A stretch of 64,000 bases of DNA, from the NCBI GenBank assembly GCA_963978545.1, contig OZ021732.1, forward strand, positions 64,859,214-64,923,213, written 5' to 3'. The notes under the pieces were generated by a model that was not told the DNA's origin, searched no databases, and was given only the letters and a program-made list of their open reading frames with translations. Position 1 is the stretch's first letter; each line of letters begins with the position of its first letter. The translations under genes were made by a program, and so were the position numbers. Below are positions 1-11,359 of this stretch, in pieces. The DNA is from Linyphia triangularis. Its lineage: Eukaryota; Arthropoda; Arachnida; Araneae; Linyphiidae.

Positions 1-35
1 ACAAGGGTGAGAATTTAACTAAGTTTGTTTTTCAG

Positions 36-137
36 CTGCAAGAAAGGCAGAGTTGTCTACCGAGCTTTTGGAGAAAGAGAGCACTATTGGTGGCATCGCT
101 GCAGCTGCAGCATCAGATCACGAGTTTAGAGAATCAG
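36..137 (+). CDS. Candidate small exon, internal or terminal, unknown protein
   Basis: A pyrimidine-rich stretch ending in TTTTTCAG at position 35 is a good splice acceptor. It is followed by 102 bases that are far more GC-balanced than the surroundings. In the frame that skips the first two bases the segment reads ARKAELSTELLEKES and ends near SDHEFRESG. This is a charged, helix-like stretch with an alanine run (GGIAAAAAS). The segment could end at the weak donor CAG/GTTAGC at 137/138, giving a symmetric phase-1 exon. Alternatively it could run on to the in-frame TAG at 140-142 and be the last exon; an AATAAA lies near 389. A second frame is also open throughout (LQERQSCLPSFW...). I do not recognise the protein. 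The acceptor, composition and helical look make a real exon plausible, but the donor is poor and the upstream exon lies outside the window. Confidence 0.42.
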
Positions 138-194
138 GTTAGCCATAGATTATAAATTTCAAGCTAACTAAATTATTTTCACTTAGTATACTGG

Positions 195-364
195 TTGGTT
201 GCTTTCAGATTATCTGGCGCCGTCAGCAACACGAGGGATATAATTTCTCCGAAACATTCGTCAAGCCAACACACATTTACAAACACCCATGCCTTGCATG
301 GGACTCGAACCCGCAACCTCGTGGTCAAGAAACTAGCACGCTAACCACTATACTGTTTGTTCGG
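195..364 (-). mobile_element. tRNA-derived SINE, copy 1
   Basis: Read on the minus strand, this begins with a tRNA-like head: an A-box region like TAGTGGTTAGCGTG, and a B box GGTTCGAGTCC that matches the RNA polymerase III consensus. An unrelated tail follows, ending in GATTATCTGGCGCC as read from the other side. It is flanked by a 15-bp target-site duplication at 180-194 and 365-379 (CACTTAGTATACTGG against CACTTAGTAAACTGG, one mismatch). That duplication is direct evidence of retroposition. The same sequence occurs at about 23.9, 29.8 and 41.8 kb. Copy 1 lacks a few tail bases that copies 2 and 3 have after CGAAACATTCGTC. Confidence 0.9.
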
Positions 365-379
365 CACTTAGTAAACTGG

Positions 380-1342
380 AAATTTCTTATAATAAAAGAC
401 TTGACTACTTAAATTCTGCAGTTTTAATTTCTCATTTTAAATATGGATTATTAAACTGTTTACTTAAATATTACCTTTAAAAGAACAAAGTACATTTATT
501 TGAAATGTCTGATTGAAATTATTTTAAATCAAACAACCTGTTTAAAGCATACCAGTTTAGGCTACTAAAGAAAAACAAAATGTTATTTTTACTGTCCCAA
601 ATTCAATGCCAGATTTTTATGTGATGGATATATGTCTGAAATTTATATGGAATGTATACAAATTTAAACAGCTAAAGAATATCTCTGGACTTGATTTGGA
701 TAATAGGATTCTGAGAACTACTCCCAAACAGATAAAATTCAAACTACATGTACCAGGTTTTTCATATTTCATATAAAATCAGGGGATTATCCACCAAAAC
801 CCCCATTTATTATTTTAAAATGGATCTCGAATCGTTCAGTTTTTCTCTAGTTACCCAGCAATGCTTGTTTTCGTAAACCCAAACCGACTCTCTTAGTTGT
901 TACGTCATTTATGGCATAAATTTTGTAGTTCAACCCGTATGAAATAGTATATGGTGCACTTCTAGTCAAATGAATTATGTCTGGCTAAGATAATCACCAA
1001 CTACATCGAATTTTCTAAATTCTACGAAGCTTTTCTAAAGTGATTTGAGAAAATAAGAGGAGTGAGAGTGCACATTGATAATATTTAATCTACAGCATAT
1101 TTTTTCTACTATGTATTTTATTTCAACGTAATTTCGAGACACGTTTAACAAGCAGAAGCTGGATCTACTGGCATTATTTCTTCCGTAAAATAATATAAAG
1201 TATCCAGATCATCCCAGTCATGCATTTACTGTATGAGCATTTTTATTGTAAACGATAAAAAGATGCTGTAAAAATATGTTAGTTCAACGGCAGAAAATAA
1301 ATTACGACATAAGTATTAACTTGTCATTTTTATACTTTTTGA
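380..1342. other. AT-rich DNA, nothing recognised
   Basis: No coding signal, repeat or RNA gene stands out. Stops are frequent in all frames. Confidence 0.6.
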
Positions 1343-1731
1343 CTCACACAAAGGAATGCCATCGTAGCTTTCAAGTAAATATTATTAATATCGATTGCTT
1401 CTATCGTAGACCTTATTTTGTCAAAACTCTTTATAAACACCATGAATATAAGTTCCTGAATATGGATCCACACAATATGCCATCTCCATTCTAAAATAAA
1501 TATTATTAATCTTGATGGCTTCTATTATACATCTTATTTTGTGAATACTATTTATAAACACTATGTATATAAGTGTCTGAATGACGTTCCACACAATATG
1601 CCATCATCATTCTAAAGTAAATATTATTAATCTTGATGGCTTGTATTACACATCTTATTTTGTCAAAACTATTTATGAATACCTTGTATATAAGTTTCTG
1701 AATGCCACTCCACACAATATGCCATCACCAC
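1343..1731. repeat. 121-bp tandem repeat, about 3.2 copies
   Basis: The landmark TAAATATTATTAAT starts at 1376, 1497 and 1618, exactly 121 bp apart twice. Each unit ends with a block like CCACACAATATGCCATCA. A partial copy of that ending lies just before the first unit (1345-1375), so the array starts inside a unit. Units are diverged by substitution but almost free of insertions and deletions. Confidence 0.9.
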
Positions 1732-1867
1732 TTGATTAAATTCAAATATTTGTTCGTTATGCTTAAACTAACGTGTAGGCAAGGAATTTAATTTAATTCT
1801 AATGAATGAAATCTAATTTATTTTAAGGTGGTGAAAGAAAAGAAAGCAGACGGCGTTTGAACAAAGA

Positions 1868-2023
1868 TCAATCCAATGCCCCCGGCCAAAGAAGCTCCAA
1901 CACTTTTGCAATAGTTGGCGCCACCTTAATCTTCCTTTCTCTGTTACGCTGAACCGCCAACTTGAAAGCAAGGATCCCACGATTTTCTGGTGTCAACCTC
2001 TGGTGCTGATCGCAGCAAGACAT
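1868..2023 (-). other. GC-richer island with a 51-codon open frame
   Basis: The stretch from about 1830 to 2030 is clearly more GC-balanced than its flanks. On the minus strand an ATG at 2023 opens a 51-residue frame starting MSCCDQHQRLTPENRG and ending WPGALD before a TGA. It has no recognised domain, no clear splice sites and no homologue that I know. It could be a conserved noncoding or untranslated segment, or a repeat remnant. I would not annotate it as a gene. Confidence 0.2.
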
Positions 2024-2039
2024 TTTCAAATATTAAAAA

Positions 2040-5000
2040 TAAAAACAAAAAGTTAAAACATGAAATCTCATTTTCAAGCTCATTATTTAAAAGCTAATTT
2101 AGGCCCATGTTCAAAGCTGCGCAAAACTTTCATGTAGTGGATCGTCTATGGGTTTGAACATCGTATACTATATGTGTATATACCTATGGTCATTATGTCG
2201 TAAATCTTTTTTCTTCACTAAACTATGAGCAGTATAAGTATATATACATATATCTATATATATTAAGATTCGTCTTGTGTATATAAGTAAGCGTTTATTT
2301 ATTGCGGTGTTTGGTGAACATTTAGTAATGGTTGCAGGTAAGGTTACAGGTAGATAAACAGACAGGATTAAAATATTCTAAAAGACCATATTAATATCAG
2401 TTGGTTTATTATAGATAATCAAATTCAATGATTGAATATTTCTGCTAATGGCATGATTTGTGAAAAGTTCCATACATTATAAGAGCTAATCTTATTATAT
2501 CTGAAGAAAGCCTCAACACAAACTGAAGTTGCAGCTACAACTTTCCCAATATTTTATCAAAGTGCTATTAGCTGAAAAGTATTTGTTATTTTTTTTAGCT
2601 GCACTCAGCAAATATTCATATATTTGCTTAAATCGGTTTTTTAGATAACCGAATAATACTATGGTATATATGTCTAATTATGAAAACTACAGAAAAAAAG
2701 TTAAAAATTCAAAATTAATGTTTAAAATATAATCATACAAATTATGTTAAACTGAAACAAAAATTATTTTCCTTAAAAAATTATTGTTATGTTTCTAAGT
2801 ACATTTTTGTTTCGAACAATTTACATGCATATGTATAACATGAAAATGCGTACTATTCTTATCCCGTAAAGAACTAAAGGAATTTTGTGCATGATGTAAA
2901 TTCCAAATATCGTTAACAAAAACCACCACATTTTACTGCTTTTTGAATTAAAACTATCAAACAAATTTCACTTCATCTACCAGATCTTTTTGATTATCTA
3001 TATGTTTCTCGAATAGTATATACGTTTCCACCTGTACATTTACTACATGTGCCATCTACTGGTTTAGAACAAAAATGTGTAAATATTATTGCATTGTGTA
3101 TACAAAATTATACATTCCAATTTTATTAGTATCTTATAATCAGAAATCATGTTGATGTTAACGTGCATGCGCCTAGACTGAATGAAAATTGCGCAAATGA
3201 AATATCATTTGGATTTTTTTTCTTTCATTAACTTAATTGAAGTGGATTTAATTAAAAATATAATTATCTTGCTTGAATGATCGTTTTTTTTTTTAAATTA
3301 TTTCAATGAAATGCCTATTATTATAAAAATAGGCTTAAATAAAACACTCTAACATGACTCATGCTTTAAAATAATAAATTTACTGAAAAGCATGAAAATA
3401 CATCACTTAGGCCATTTACTAATTAAATTAAGCTGAACTAATTTATATGATATTTGACAGCATACATTTTAAAAAACACAAAAATAATTCCCTGCAAATT
3501 ATATTGCATATCTGATGTTTTTTAATAATTGTCCGGGTGTTTCAAAAATGATACCATAGACTAAACTCAAATTAATGGAAAAATATTTCCTTGCCAAATA
3601 TTTTCATTAAAATGTAAAAAGTAAAACGAAGTTTTTTTAAAAATATCTTTTAAAAGTACATTGGAAAATTTTCAAAATAAAAATGAATTTATCTTATTTA
3701 GAAAAAAATTTAAATATTTTAAGCTATAAGTGTTTAAGGAACAAATGTGTTAAGATTTGCTCACAAAAATCCTTTTGTTCAACCATATTATGAATACAAT
3801 TATGTTCATTAGAAAATACTAAGAAGGAATAATTATTTGCAAAACATAAAAGTTTGCAGTCAGAATCCTCTTCGGATAAATATTTAGTTTGTTATTCAAT
3901 ACACTACTTTTTAAACTTGATAAAAGTATTAAATTATTTTTCAAAGTATATTATTTAAATTAAAAATAAAGTGTCGAAAGTGTCTCTGTCGAATTATTCT
4001 GTAAGAATGTTAAGATGAAATAAAACTTGTGAGAAAACTGTTGCAGTTTTTTTTATTGTTCTGGGAAAAAAATGCTATTTTAGAAATAGAAAATGATATA
4101 TTCTATTCTCCACCTTATTTAACAGTTTTATTTATAACTCAGTAAAATTTTTTTATTTTTAATAATAGATTATACTTACTATGTTGCACAAAAACAATCA
4201 AAATTTTTAGGAGTTACATTTGAATGATCTTTTCATAGTTAAAACATTTATTGTCTAGCTCATAATACAGTGTTTATAATAATACAACAACAATAGGATT
4301 TTATAATTAATTTGAAATGCTAAATCAAAGAGATGGAACATTAAAATATTTTCTTAATTAAAAATAATAACAATTCTGCTGATCTTACCTCCTTTCATCC
4401 GATATCATCAATTTTCTCACCTCAAACACATAACCTCAGAAAGAAATTATGTTTTCGATTATCTGGATATGTCAATAAACCTATATACAAGCGCGCGCAA
4501 AAACTAACTTCATATTCAGTATATCTTAAATTATTGCCATATCTAGTTATGGAATTGGAAAAGAGGAATGGAGTGGATTTCAAAATATCTTGTCTCGATG
4601 ATTTTCTACTTATTTCAAAGGAAAAAGTGCGAAAATTCATCAAAATTAGAATAAATTCAACTCATTATTATACCTCTTAAGAGGTTCAATAGGGTTTTTT
4701 AAAATTTTGAAAGCAATAACCGTTCCTCTTGTTTCAAAGTTAATGAAGTGTGGTAATACCATAAATATCAGAATAAAAATTTAGCTTGCTATAAGAAACA
4801 AACACGTACTTAAGTACACTTTTCTTTATGTATATGTAGATAGATAACAGTTTTCTTGAATAATAAAAAGTGAATAATATAAATTTCCATTTAAGATGAT
4901 TTGAAATAAATTACTTTATATAGTAAAGTAAAACTCATAATTTTAACTTTTCAGTACCAAGGCTAATTATTTGTAGGGTTGTTTTCCAACAAATTTTTTA

Positions 5001-5398
5001 CAAGGAATCAAACAAATAAATAAAAGTTATTGTAAATGAAACTTCAACTATTTTTTTAAATGAAAAGAAGAAAATCTGTTATGTTATTTGCATAATAAAT
5101 AGCGATTGATAAATATATCCCTCCATAATTTGTAAATTCCATAATTTATACCTTTTAGTTCTAAAGCTCATTATAAGCAAAATTGTTCTGCTACAATGTT
5201 TTTCACGGAATTATGCAAAAGGTTACTAATCCTGGAATGATACTTGAATTGATCTTGTCAAACAATAATTGAAAAATTATCTGTAAAATGATGAAAAAAA
5301 TGCAAACTGGTAAATTATTATAAATTTGTTTGAAGCGATTTAGAATCCCCATACAGAAAGTAAAACAAGCATCAACTTAATTCTTTAAATCCTTCAAA
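2040..5398. other. AT-rich DNA, nothing recognised
   Basis: Long A and T runs with stops in all frames. At 3533-3553 there is a sequence like GGGTGTTTCAAAAATGAT that resembles one end of a mariner-type element, but I found no matching second end. Confidence 0.55.
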
Positions 5399-5476
5399 CA
5401 CTTTCAATCACCCTAATTTATCAAAAACACATTTTTTCACTTTCAATCTCCCCAATTCATCAAAAATACATTTTTC
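5399..5476. repeat. 39-bp tandem duplication, two copies
   Basis: CACTTTCAATC starts at 5399 and again at 5438. Both are followed by similar text (CCCTAATTTATCAAAAACAC and CCCCAATTCATCAAAAATAC). Confidence 0.8.
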
Positions 5477-5499
5477 TTTGTTTAATAAGGCGTGTGAAG

Positions 5500-7600
5500 C
5501 TCGATGTGATGTCACCTTATGTGTAATGCATCACACTGACTGCACATCTATCACCGCAGAATGTGTAACCGTCATTTAACAAGTGGAAAGAAAACAGCAA
5601 CGGCGCAAACAGCACATCCCAACCACCAATAAAAACCCGACCTATAAACTAACTCATCTGGAAAACATGAACAAAAAACAACGATTGGAAAGCAGAGGGA
5701 AATTCAGTTTTTGATGTTGTTTGTTTTTGTTTAGATTCTGTTTTATAAATCTGGAGGTGTGGTTTTGTCTTTTGACAACGATCTTTCAATTGTTATGGTT
5801 GGCTTCAGTAATTTCAGCCGCCATCTATCTTGAAGTTACTTTCTTTCATTCGACTTTTTACCGGTTGTTTGATTTAAGAGTAAGTTATTTTTATTGCAAA
5901 AATTCTTAAAGCACACATAAAAATATAAAAATAATGTTATCACTAATTATGATATTGAAGTTGGATTTCAATATCAACTTCATTACTTAAACGGAAGATA
6001 AAGCTTTAATTCATAGTGCTTAGCGATTAATTTAACTGAATATCATACTTGTTGGGTAACATAATTACAATTCCCAAAGAGACTTGAAAATTTTACATTA
6101 ATGACACGATTTTTTTAAAAAATATATCTCAAAATTGTCTTTAGTTTTTGACCTTGAGCCCTTTTATAATTACGTTTTGTGAACAAATTACATATTTACT
6201 TCACACACTGCTCCATTAATCTGCATCAAGTCAAAGCTTACATAGACTTATTCTTTTAAAGACAAAGTAATTTATCTAAATATTAAGGAAATAGAAATTG
6301 ATTTTAGCTTGAAATGAGTGATACTTTTCTCTTCTTCTTCATATTCTGGGAGCTGTACACTAAACTTAAATTTCAGAGATTTGTGAAAAACTAATTGATT
6401 TTCTATAAAGTAAGAAATATCAATCACAATGAGTTTCTAACAATCAAAATTCTCTTTAAATAATTCATACCTTATCTCATACTGTAATGCCAAATAAAGT
6501 TATTTTACCTTTGATCAGACACTCTGAGGTCCATTCTCAGTAAACAACTGTTAAAAAGTGTATAAATACGATATTTTTTCCAGCTTACTTTATATAAATA
6601 TATTAAATAATATGTTAAGGAAAAAGATATTTTTGCATATTTAACGCAATTTTATATTCATCAACATATTTTGAACAATCTTCATGAAGCATTCTAAGAG
6701 TTACTTAAGTTTTACCGCTTTGGGTATGACTCTTGAATATCTTCCGTGTATTCCAAAATACACTCCATATAGATGTTGACAAAGGCTTAGACTTCTCAGA
6801 CACAAATGAATTGTTTTAGCACTCAAAAGGGAAGTCAGCGGGTGATTGTATTAATTGTCATTCCCAAACGGATTCAGAAAATGGTTTTAACGAATTGCCC
6901 TTTACGCCCACTCTTTGCCAGGAGAGAGAGGGTGGGAAGAGGAGAGATACGGAAATAATTCCAACATTTCTAAGGAAATGCGACATTAACGAGAAGTGTA
7001 GTTGATTGTTAGAGGGATGTTGTGACTGTTTACTATCCGAGTGATGAGTAAATTATGATTTTAGTTTTAATACATGTTGAACATTCTATTTTGTTTTTAA
7101 TTAAAGAAAGTATTATATTGTTAGCTTGTACGCAACACACAGATGGAATATGTACTTGAGTACTGGATACAAAAATAAAGCATGTGATTGGTAAGTATTT
7201 ACATATATTTCTATAGGTACATTTATCAATATCATTATATGGGGGATTTAATGAAAATTAATAAATAGTGGAAGAAATAATTAAATGCAATTTTTATTGC
7301 TTTTCCGTTAAAAGTAACTGTCGATTGGTTTCAAAGACTAACTATATGTGGGATGGCTACTTCAGTGTTAATAGTTATTAGAAATAATAAGAAAATACGT
7401 TTAATTTACAGTAACAGAAATTGTCATAAAAATAGCTGGCTAGATAATAAAATAACACAGGCCAATAGTGGTTATGGTGTCAGAGTATTTGGAGCTGATT
7501 TCATATGAGTTTGATGCCCTGAATTCACATATGACATTAGTTTTTGTCTAGGATCTCGAATTTCTAAAATATAACATTTTAATGAAATGGACAATTCTCT
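5500..7600. other. AT-rich DNA with two more balanced islands
   Basis: No convincing gene. About 5490-5650 and 6720-7050 are richer in G and C; the second contains a purine-rich block near 6920. Such islands inside AT-rich arthropod introns can be conserved noncoding elements, but that is only a suggestion here. Confidence 0.4.
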
Positions 7601-7613
7601 GACTGACGCACGG

Positions 7614-7910
7614 GAATTTTTTTTTCTACTCGTAAACGGATAAGAACTACAAAATTACGATGAAACTAATAGTTATGTTTCTATCTGATATAATATTACT
7701 TTGTGACAAAGTTATATGGAAAAATAATAACTTTAACTAGATCAAATATGCATTTTTATCCACCGACGCACGGACCCGTGAGTTGATGGCATTTAAATGT
7801 ATATTTGACCTAGTTAAAATAATTATTTACTATAGTCACACAAGACAAAAACATAACTGTTAGATTCATCATAATTTTAGAATTCCAATTGATTTCTGAG
7901 TAGAAAATTG
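7614..7910. mobile_element. Foldback (long inverted repeat) element
   Basis: The left arm (7614-7757) and right arm (about 7795-7910) are imperfect reverse complements. Left TTTTCTACTCGTAAACGG pairs with right-arm reverse complement TTTTCTACTCAGAAATCA. Further in, AGTTATGTTT and TAACTAGATCAAATATGCAT pair with CAGTTATGTTT and TAACTAGGTCAAATATACAT. The centre (about 7758-7794) is GC-richer and contains CCGACGCACGG, which resembles CTGACGCACGGG just outside the left arm at 7603. No transposase is encoded. The layout fits a MITE or foldback transposon; the family is not identified. Confidence 0.72.
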
Positions 7911-8119
7911 CCCAAATATACATTACATTATTTTAAATTAAATCCATGGATCAATTATAAAACCAAGCACTGAATTTTTATTATTTTATTATAGAAATAT
8001 TATTATATACAAATATTGAGGGAAATACCGTTGATGAAGCTAACTATAGTCACTGAACACTTTAGAAGTTTATTTTCCGTAACATTCTTGAATGCATTTT
8101 GAAACAGACCCTTTTTTAA

Positions 8120-9245
8120 CTTCAGCTGTAATCTGCCATTATGCACGTATCGCATCTTCCTTGGTAGCGGTCTTCCATAGTTTTTATATGCTGACGAAAT
8201 CTTTCATCTTATTCCTCACTGATGTCTCCTAAAATTTCAATAAAACAGTTTCAGTGACTGTAACCTTAATTCAACCAACCTCAACAACCTTAATACTCAT
8301 GTTACAACCAAGGGATTTGAAGGTAAGCATCTTGTTTACCAGTCAATATAATTTCAGTTTTGCGTTTGCTCAGAAAATTTCTCACATCTGCAACAAATGA
8401 AGTTTAGGCATTTCGCTGTCTCATTCATCGAATTTACGAAGGCGGGATTTTTAATGAGTTAGTTGTGGGCCGTGAAATATTCCAGCTTTAATTTTTTTCC
8501 GTACTCAACTGAGACATCCTCCCTCTCTAAAAATGCAAAGACTGATTCGTTCTTATCAAGAGTCTTTACAAACTGCTTCATAAGGCCTAGCTTAATATGT
8601 AGTGTAGGAAAGATGATTTTCTCTAGTTCAACAAAGAGATCGTTTATGACATTCTTTTCCCCACCGCCCATGTTTTCTCTGTTAGGCTACTCTTTTTTTA
8701 ATCCAGTGGTGTGATCTATCTCTACTATTCCAGAAGCACAAGAAGCAAGGATATTTTGTGCAGCTACTTTGCTGTCCAAAGAGACAGTTTACTATTTTTA
8801 AGTCCACAAAATCACCCATTTATGTTCATGATACTTTATCTTCACCAAAACCAAAGCTATGGTGTCATATTCTTCAATCATGTTTGTTGAGAGAACAATT
8901 AGCATTGAACCACATTTGTTCCCATTGTGTAAAAGGAAGGACACATTTCAAACTTGGCTTTGAATTTTCAATAAATAGACGCCAATTAACTGGAAAATAT
9001 TCAGGAAGACTAATTTTTTCAAGGAGTTCACTAATTTCGTGACAAACTACAAGATTGTCTTCTTGAGAGAAGAAGACTAACAGATCATTTTCTCTTGTAC
9101 GGTAAAAACTAATTTTGGTTCCTTGTTCCAGTAATTTATTTTTCTTTTTATCGTTCTTCTTTTTTCTTTGTCCTGGAAGCCAGTAATTCAGAAGATTCCT
9201 TTTGAAAAGTTGAGATCTCTGGTGAGGTTATTTAATTCATACTGG
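8120..9245 (-). pseudogene. Decayed copy of a multicopy arthropod protein family
   Basis: Reading the minus strand in shifting frames recovers a consistent series of blocks. In order: LNNLTRDLNFSK (near 9240), FYRTRENDLL, PVNWRLFIENS followed by LKCVL, KIKYHEHKW, DLKIVNCLFGQQS, TKYPCFLCFWNSRDRSHHW, LHIKLGLMKQFVKTLDKN (within 8459-8671) and HIKTMEDRYQGRC (about 8155-8200). The order and motifs, above all LHIKLGLMKQFVK and the late MEDRYQGR, match an uncharacterised high-copy family that I recall from spider, ant and other arthropod gene sets. Its function is unknown and its copy number suggests a mobile origin. Several frameshifts and stops break the gene, so it is not expressed as a full protein. 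The frame is longest in 8459-8671. I infer an old transposed copy. Confidence 0.75.
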
Positions 9246-9834
9246 TTGAAATGTTTAGGAATTGAAGACACACCATCATAATCATTATCACCTTCATTAA
9301 TACCAGAAGGGGGATCAGAGGGACAATACTCGTTCTTACAGAGCTTTGGTAGCTGGAGAAACATTGGTATCGGCTCTTCCTCTGAACGTAGGACGTGGCG
9401 TCTTGCAGAGACTAAAATAGGATAGGTCCACTTGCTACAGTTCCTTCGATTGATTCCAGTAATTTATACTAAACAGAAATAATAGCCAACACTTGAATAT
9501 GTAATTTAGGACTTCACAAAATGAAGTAAGAATATTGCACATTTCGAGTAGAACTGCGCGTTAAAGAAACACTGATCTAAAAAAAGTAGAGATGATAGAG
9601 AAAAACTGATTTCATATTTAGATTCATCACTCCAAATAAAGCTAAAATCAGTTCTAAAATCTTGGGCACCAAAGAAACATTTTTTTTTTTTTTTGTTGGC
9701 CTGTATAATAATGTTTATTCTACCCATAGTTACTGTTACTGGAACAGCTGACGTTTGATATTGAATGACAAGTAGTAGTTGCAAAAGATTAAGGAATACT
9801 ATTTGAAATTAAGTAGTATTTAAACTTAAGGAAA

Positions 9835-9945
9835 ATGAAATAGTATTTAAAATAAAAAGAAATGAAGTAGCATTTAAAATAAAAAGAAATGAAGTAGCAT
9901 TTAAAATAAAAAGAAATGAAGTAGCATTTAAAATTAAAATGAAGC
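9835..9945. repeat. 27-bp tandem repeat, about 4 copies
   Basis: The unit GAAATGAAGTAGCATTTAAA plus ATAAAAA is repeated. The three central copies are identical and the flanking copies diverged (AAATAGTATTTAAA on the left). Further relics such as AAGGAGTAGCATCTAAAG follow near 9986. Confidence 0.92.
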
Positions 9946-10399
9946 ATAATATTTTAAAATTGGTCATTCTAAAGTATTATGACAAAGGAGTAGCATCTAA
10001 AGAATTTTCCCATGTGCTCTGAAAGGAGGTTTGAGATAATATTCGTTTCTTAATTCACTTTCAGTTTTATTTGGTTTTCGCCATTCTTAACTGCTGCCTG
10101 TCGTTGTTGGTGGATCTTGTGGAAACTTTTTCTGATTGAGGTGCTCGATATTTGATAGTATTCAACACATCTTTATTTAAGTCTCTGGAAAACATAGTTT
10201 CCTTCCAATATGATGAATGAAATTCTTGATGCATTGTACACATTCTATTTCTCGAACACTGACTGCAATTTGACAATATAACCAATTAAAAATCAAATCA
10301 ATCTAATTTGTCTCGTTATATATCTTTACTAGTCTGTCATGAGAGTTATTTGCTGCAGCAATATCGGTTACTTACATATACATATTATCAAGTCGGTAC

Positions 10400-11350
10400 T
10401 TACATATTATCAAGTCAACTATTGGTGAGACAAACAGATTCCATATGCCCTTCGAAACGGTCGGTCCGCACGAAAGCTGGTCTGATGTGCAGCTGAGGCT
10501 TTCCACAAAAGGCCCCTATGCTTGTCTGAGTTGAATCGGTTACAGGTTGAGGCCCAGCGGTTCGAACTTTTTATCTCCAATAAGAACAGTACATTACGTA
10601 AGTACCATAATATTCTCATTCATTTGATGCATAGTTAGGAATCCTACAATTTGAAAATCCCTCCAGTTATTTATTTCAATTCAAGTTCCTTTTCTAGCTG
10701 CTCTCACATCACAGTACTTGCCAGAAGCTATAGTATCCCATTCAAATATTTATTTTACAATTTGACTTCTCCATTCACAACCATTCAATCTAGTTTGGTT
10801 TTCTTCCATAAATTTCAGCCTTAATCCTTCACCATAGCACTTGTCGGGTAACACAATATCGTCCTCAAACATTTACGACATAATTACACTTCCTGCAATT
10901 TGACTACCCAACCAAATATATTCCTAAAAGCAATCACTAAAACAGCTTCCTAAACCAGTTTATACCGCAATTCGCTGTCCAGCTCAATGCTTTCCTTTGT
11001 TCTTGGAACCCTCTTAAGAAAGCACCTCAGCAAACTTATACCAATGGAAGGCAGAATTTAGAGTTATCCGCACTGGTGATCTCCTGAGCTGGTTCTGAAA
11101 CGTATTGCTGGTCCTTCAGCAAATTAAGAGTTCAGAGGTCTGCGAGTCCATTTAGAAGCAGTTAGCAGAAAGCGCTGATAGCAAAGCAACTGAGTGCTCC
11201 AGTGGATTTATGCCTCCAGGAACTGAGGTAATAAGGTTTATCTCGAAGCGTTTCGTCTAATGCCTTATGTCCATTTTGATTGCTTTTGAGAACGGAATTG
11301 AGACGGTTGCGTCTAGTTAGTGGACCGCATTTCGATTGCCGAGGAATTTT
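10400..11350. other. GC-balanced island, coding status unresolved
   Basis: Two stretches (about 10430-10620 and 10980-11350) are more GC-balanced than their surroundings. The first ends near a textbook splice donor (ACGTAAGTAC, from about 10617), but every frame is interrupted before it. No domain is recognisable. An untranslated exon or conserved noncoding sequence are the alternatives to chance. Confidence 0.25.
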
Positions 11351-11359
11351 GGAAATGGT

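Noticed and set aside
3533..3553. Mariner-like terminal motif GGGTGTTTCAAAAATGAT
   Set aside because: Only one end was seen, with no partner inverted repeat or target duplication.
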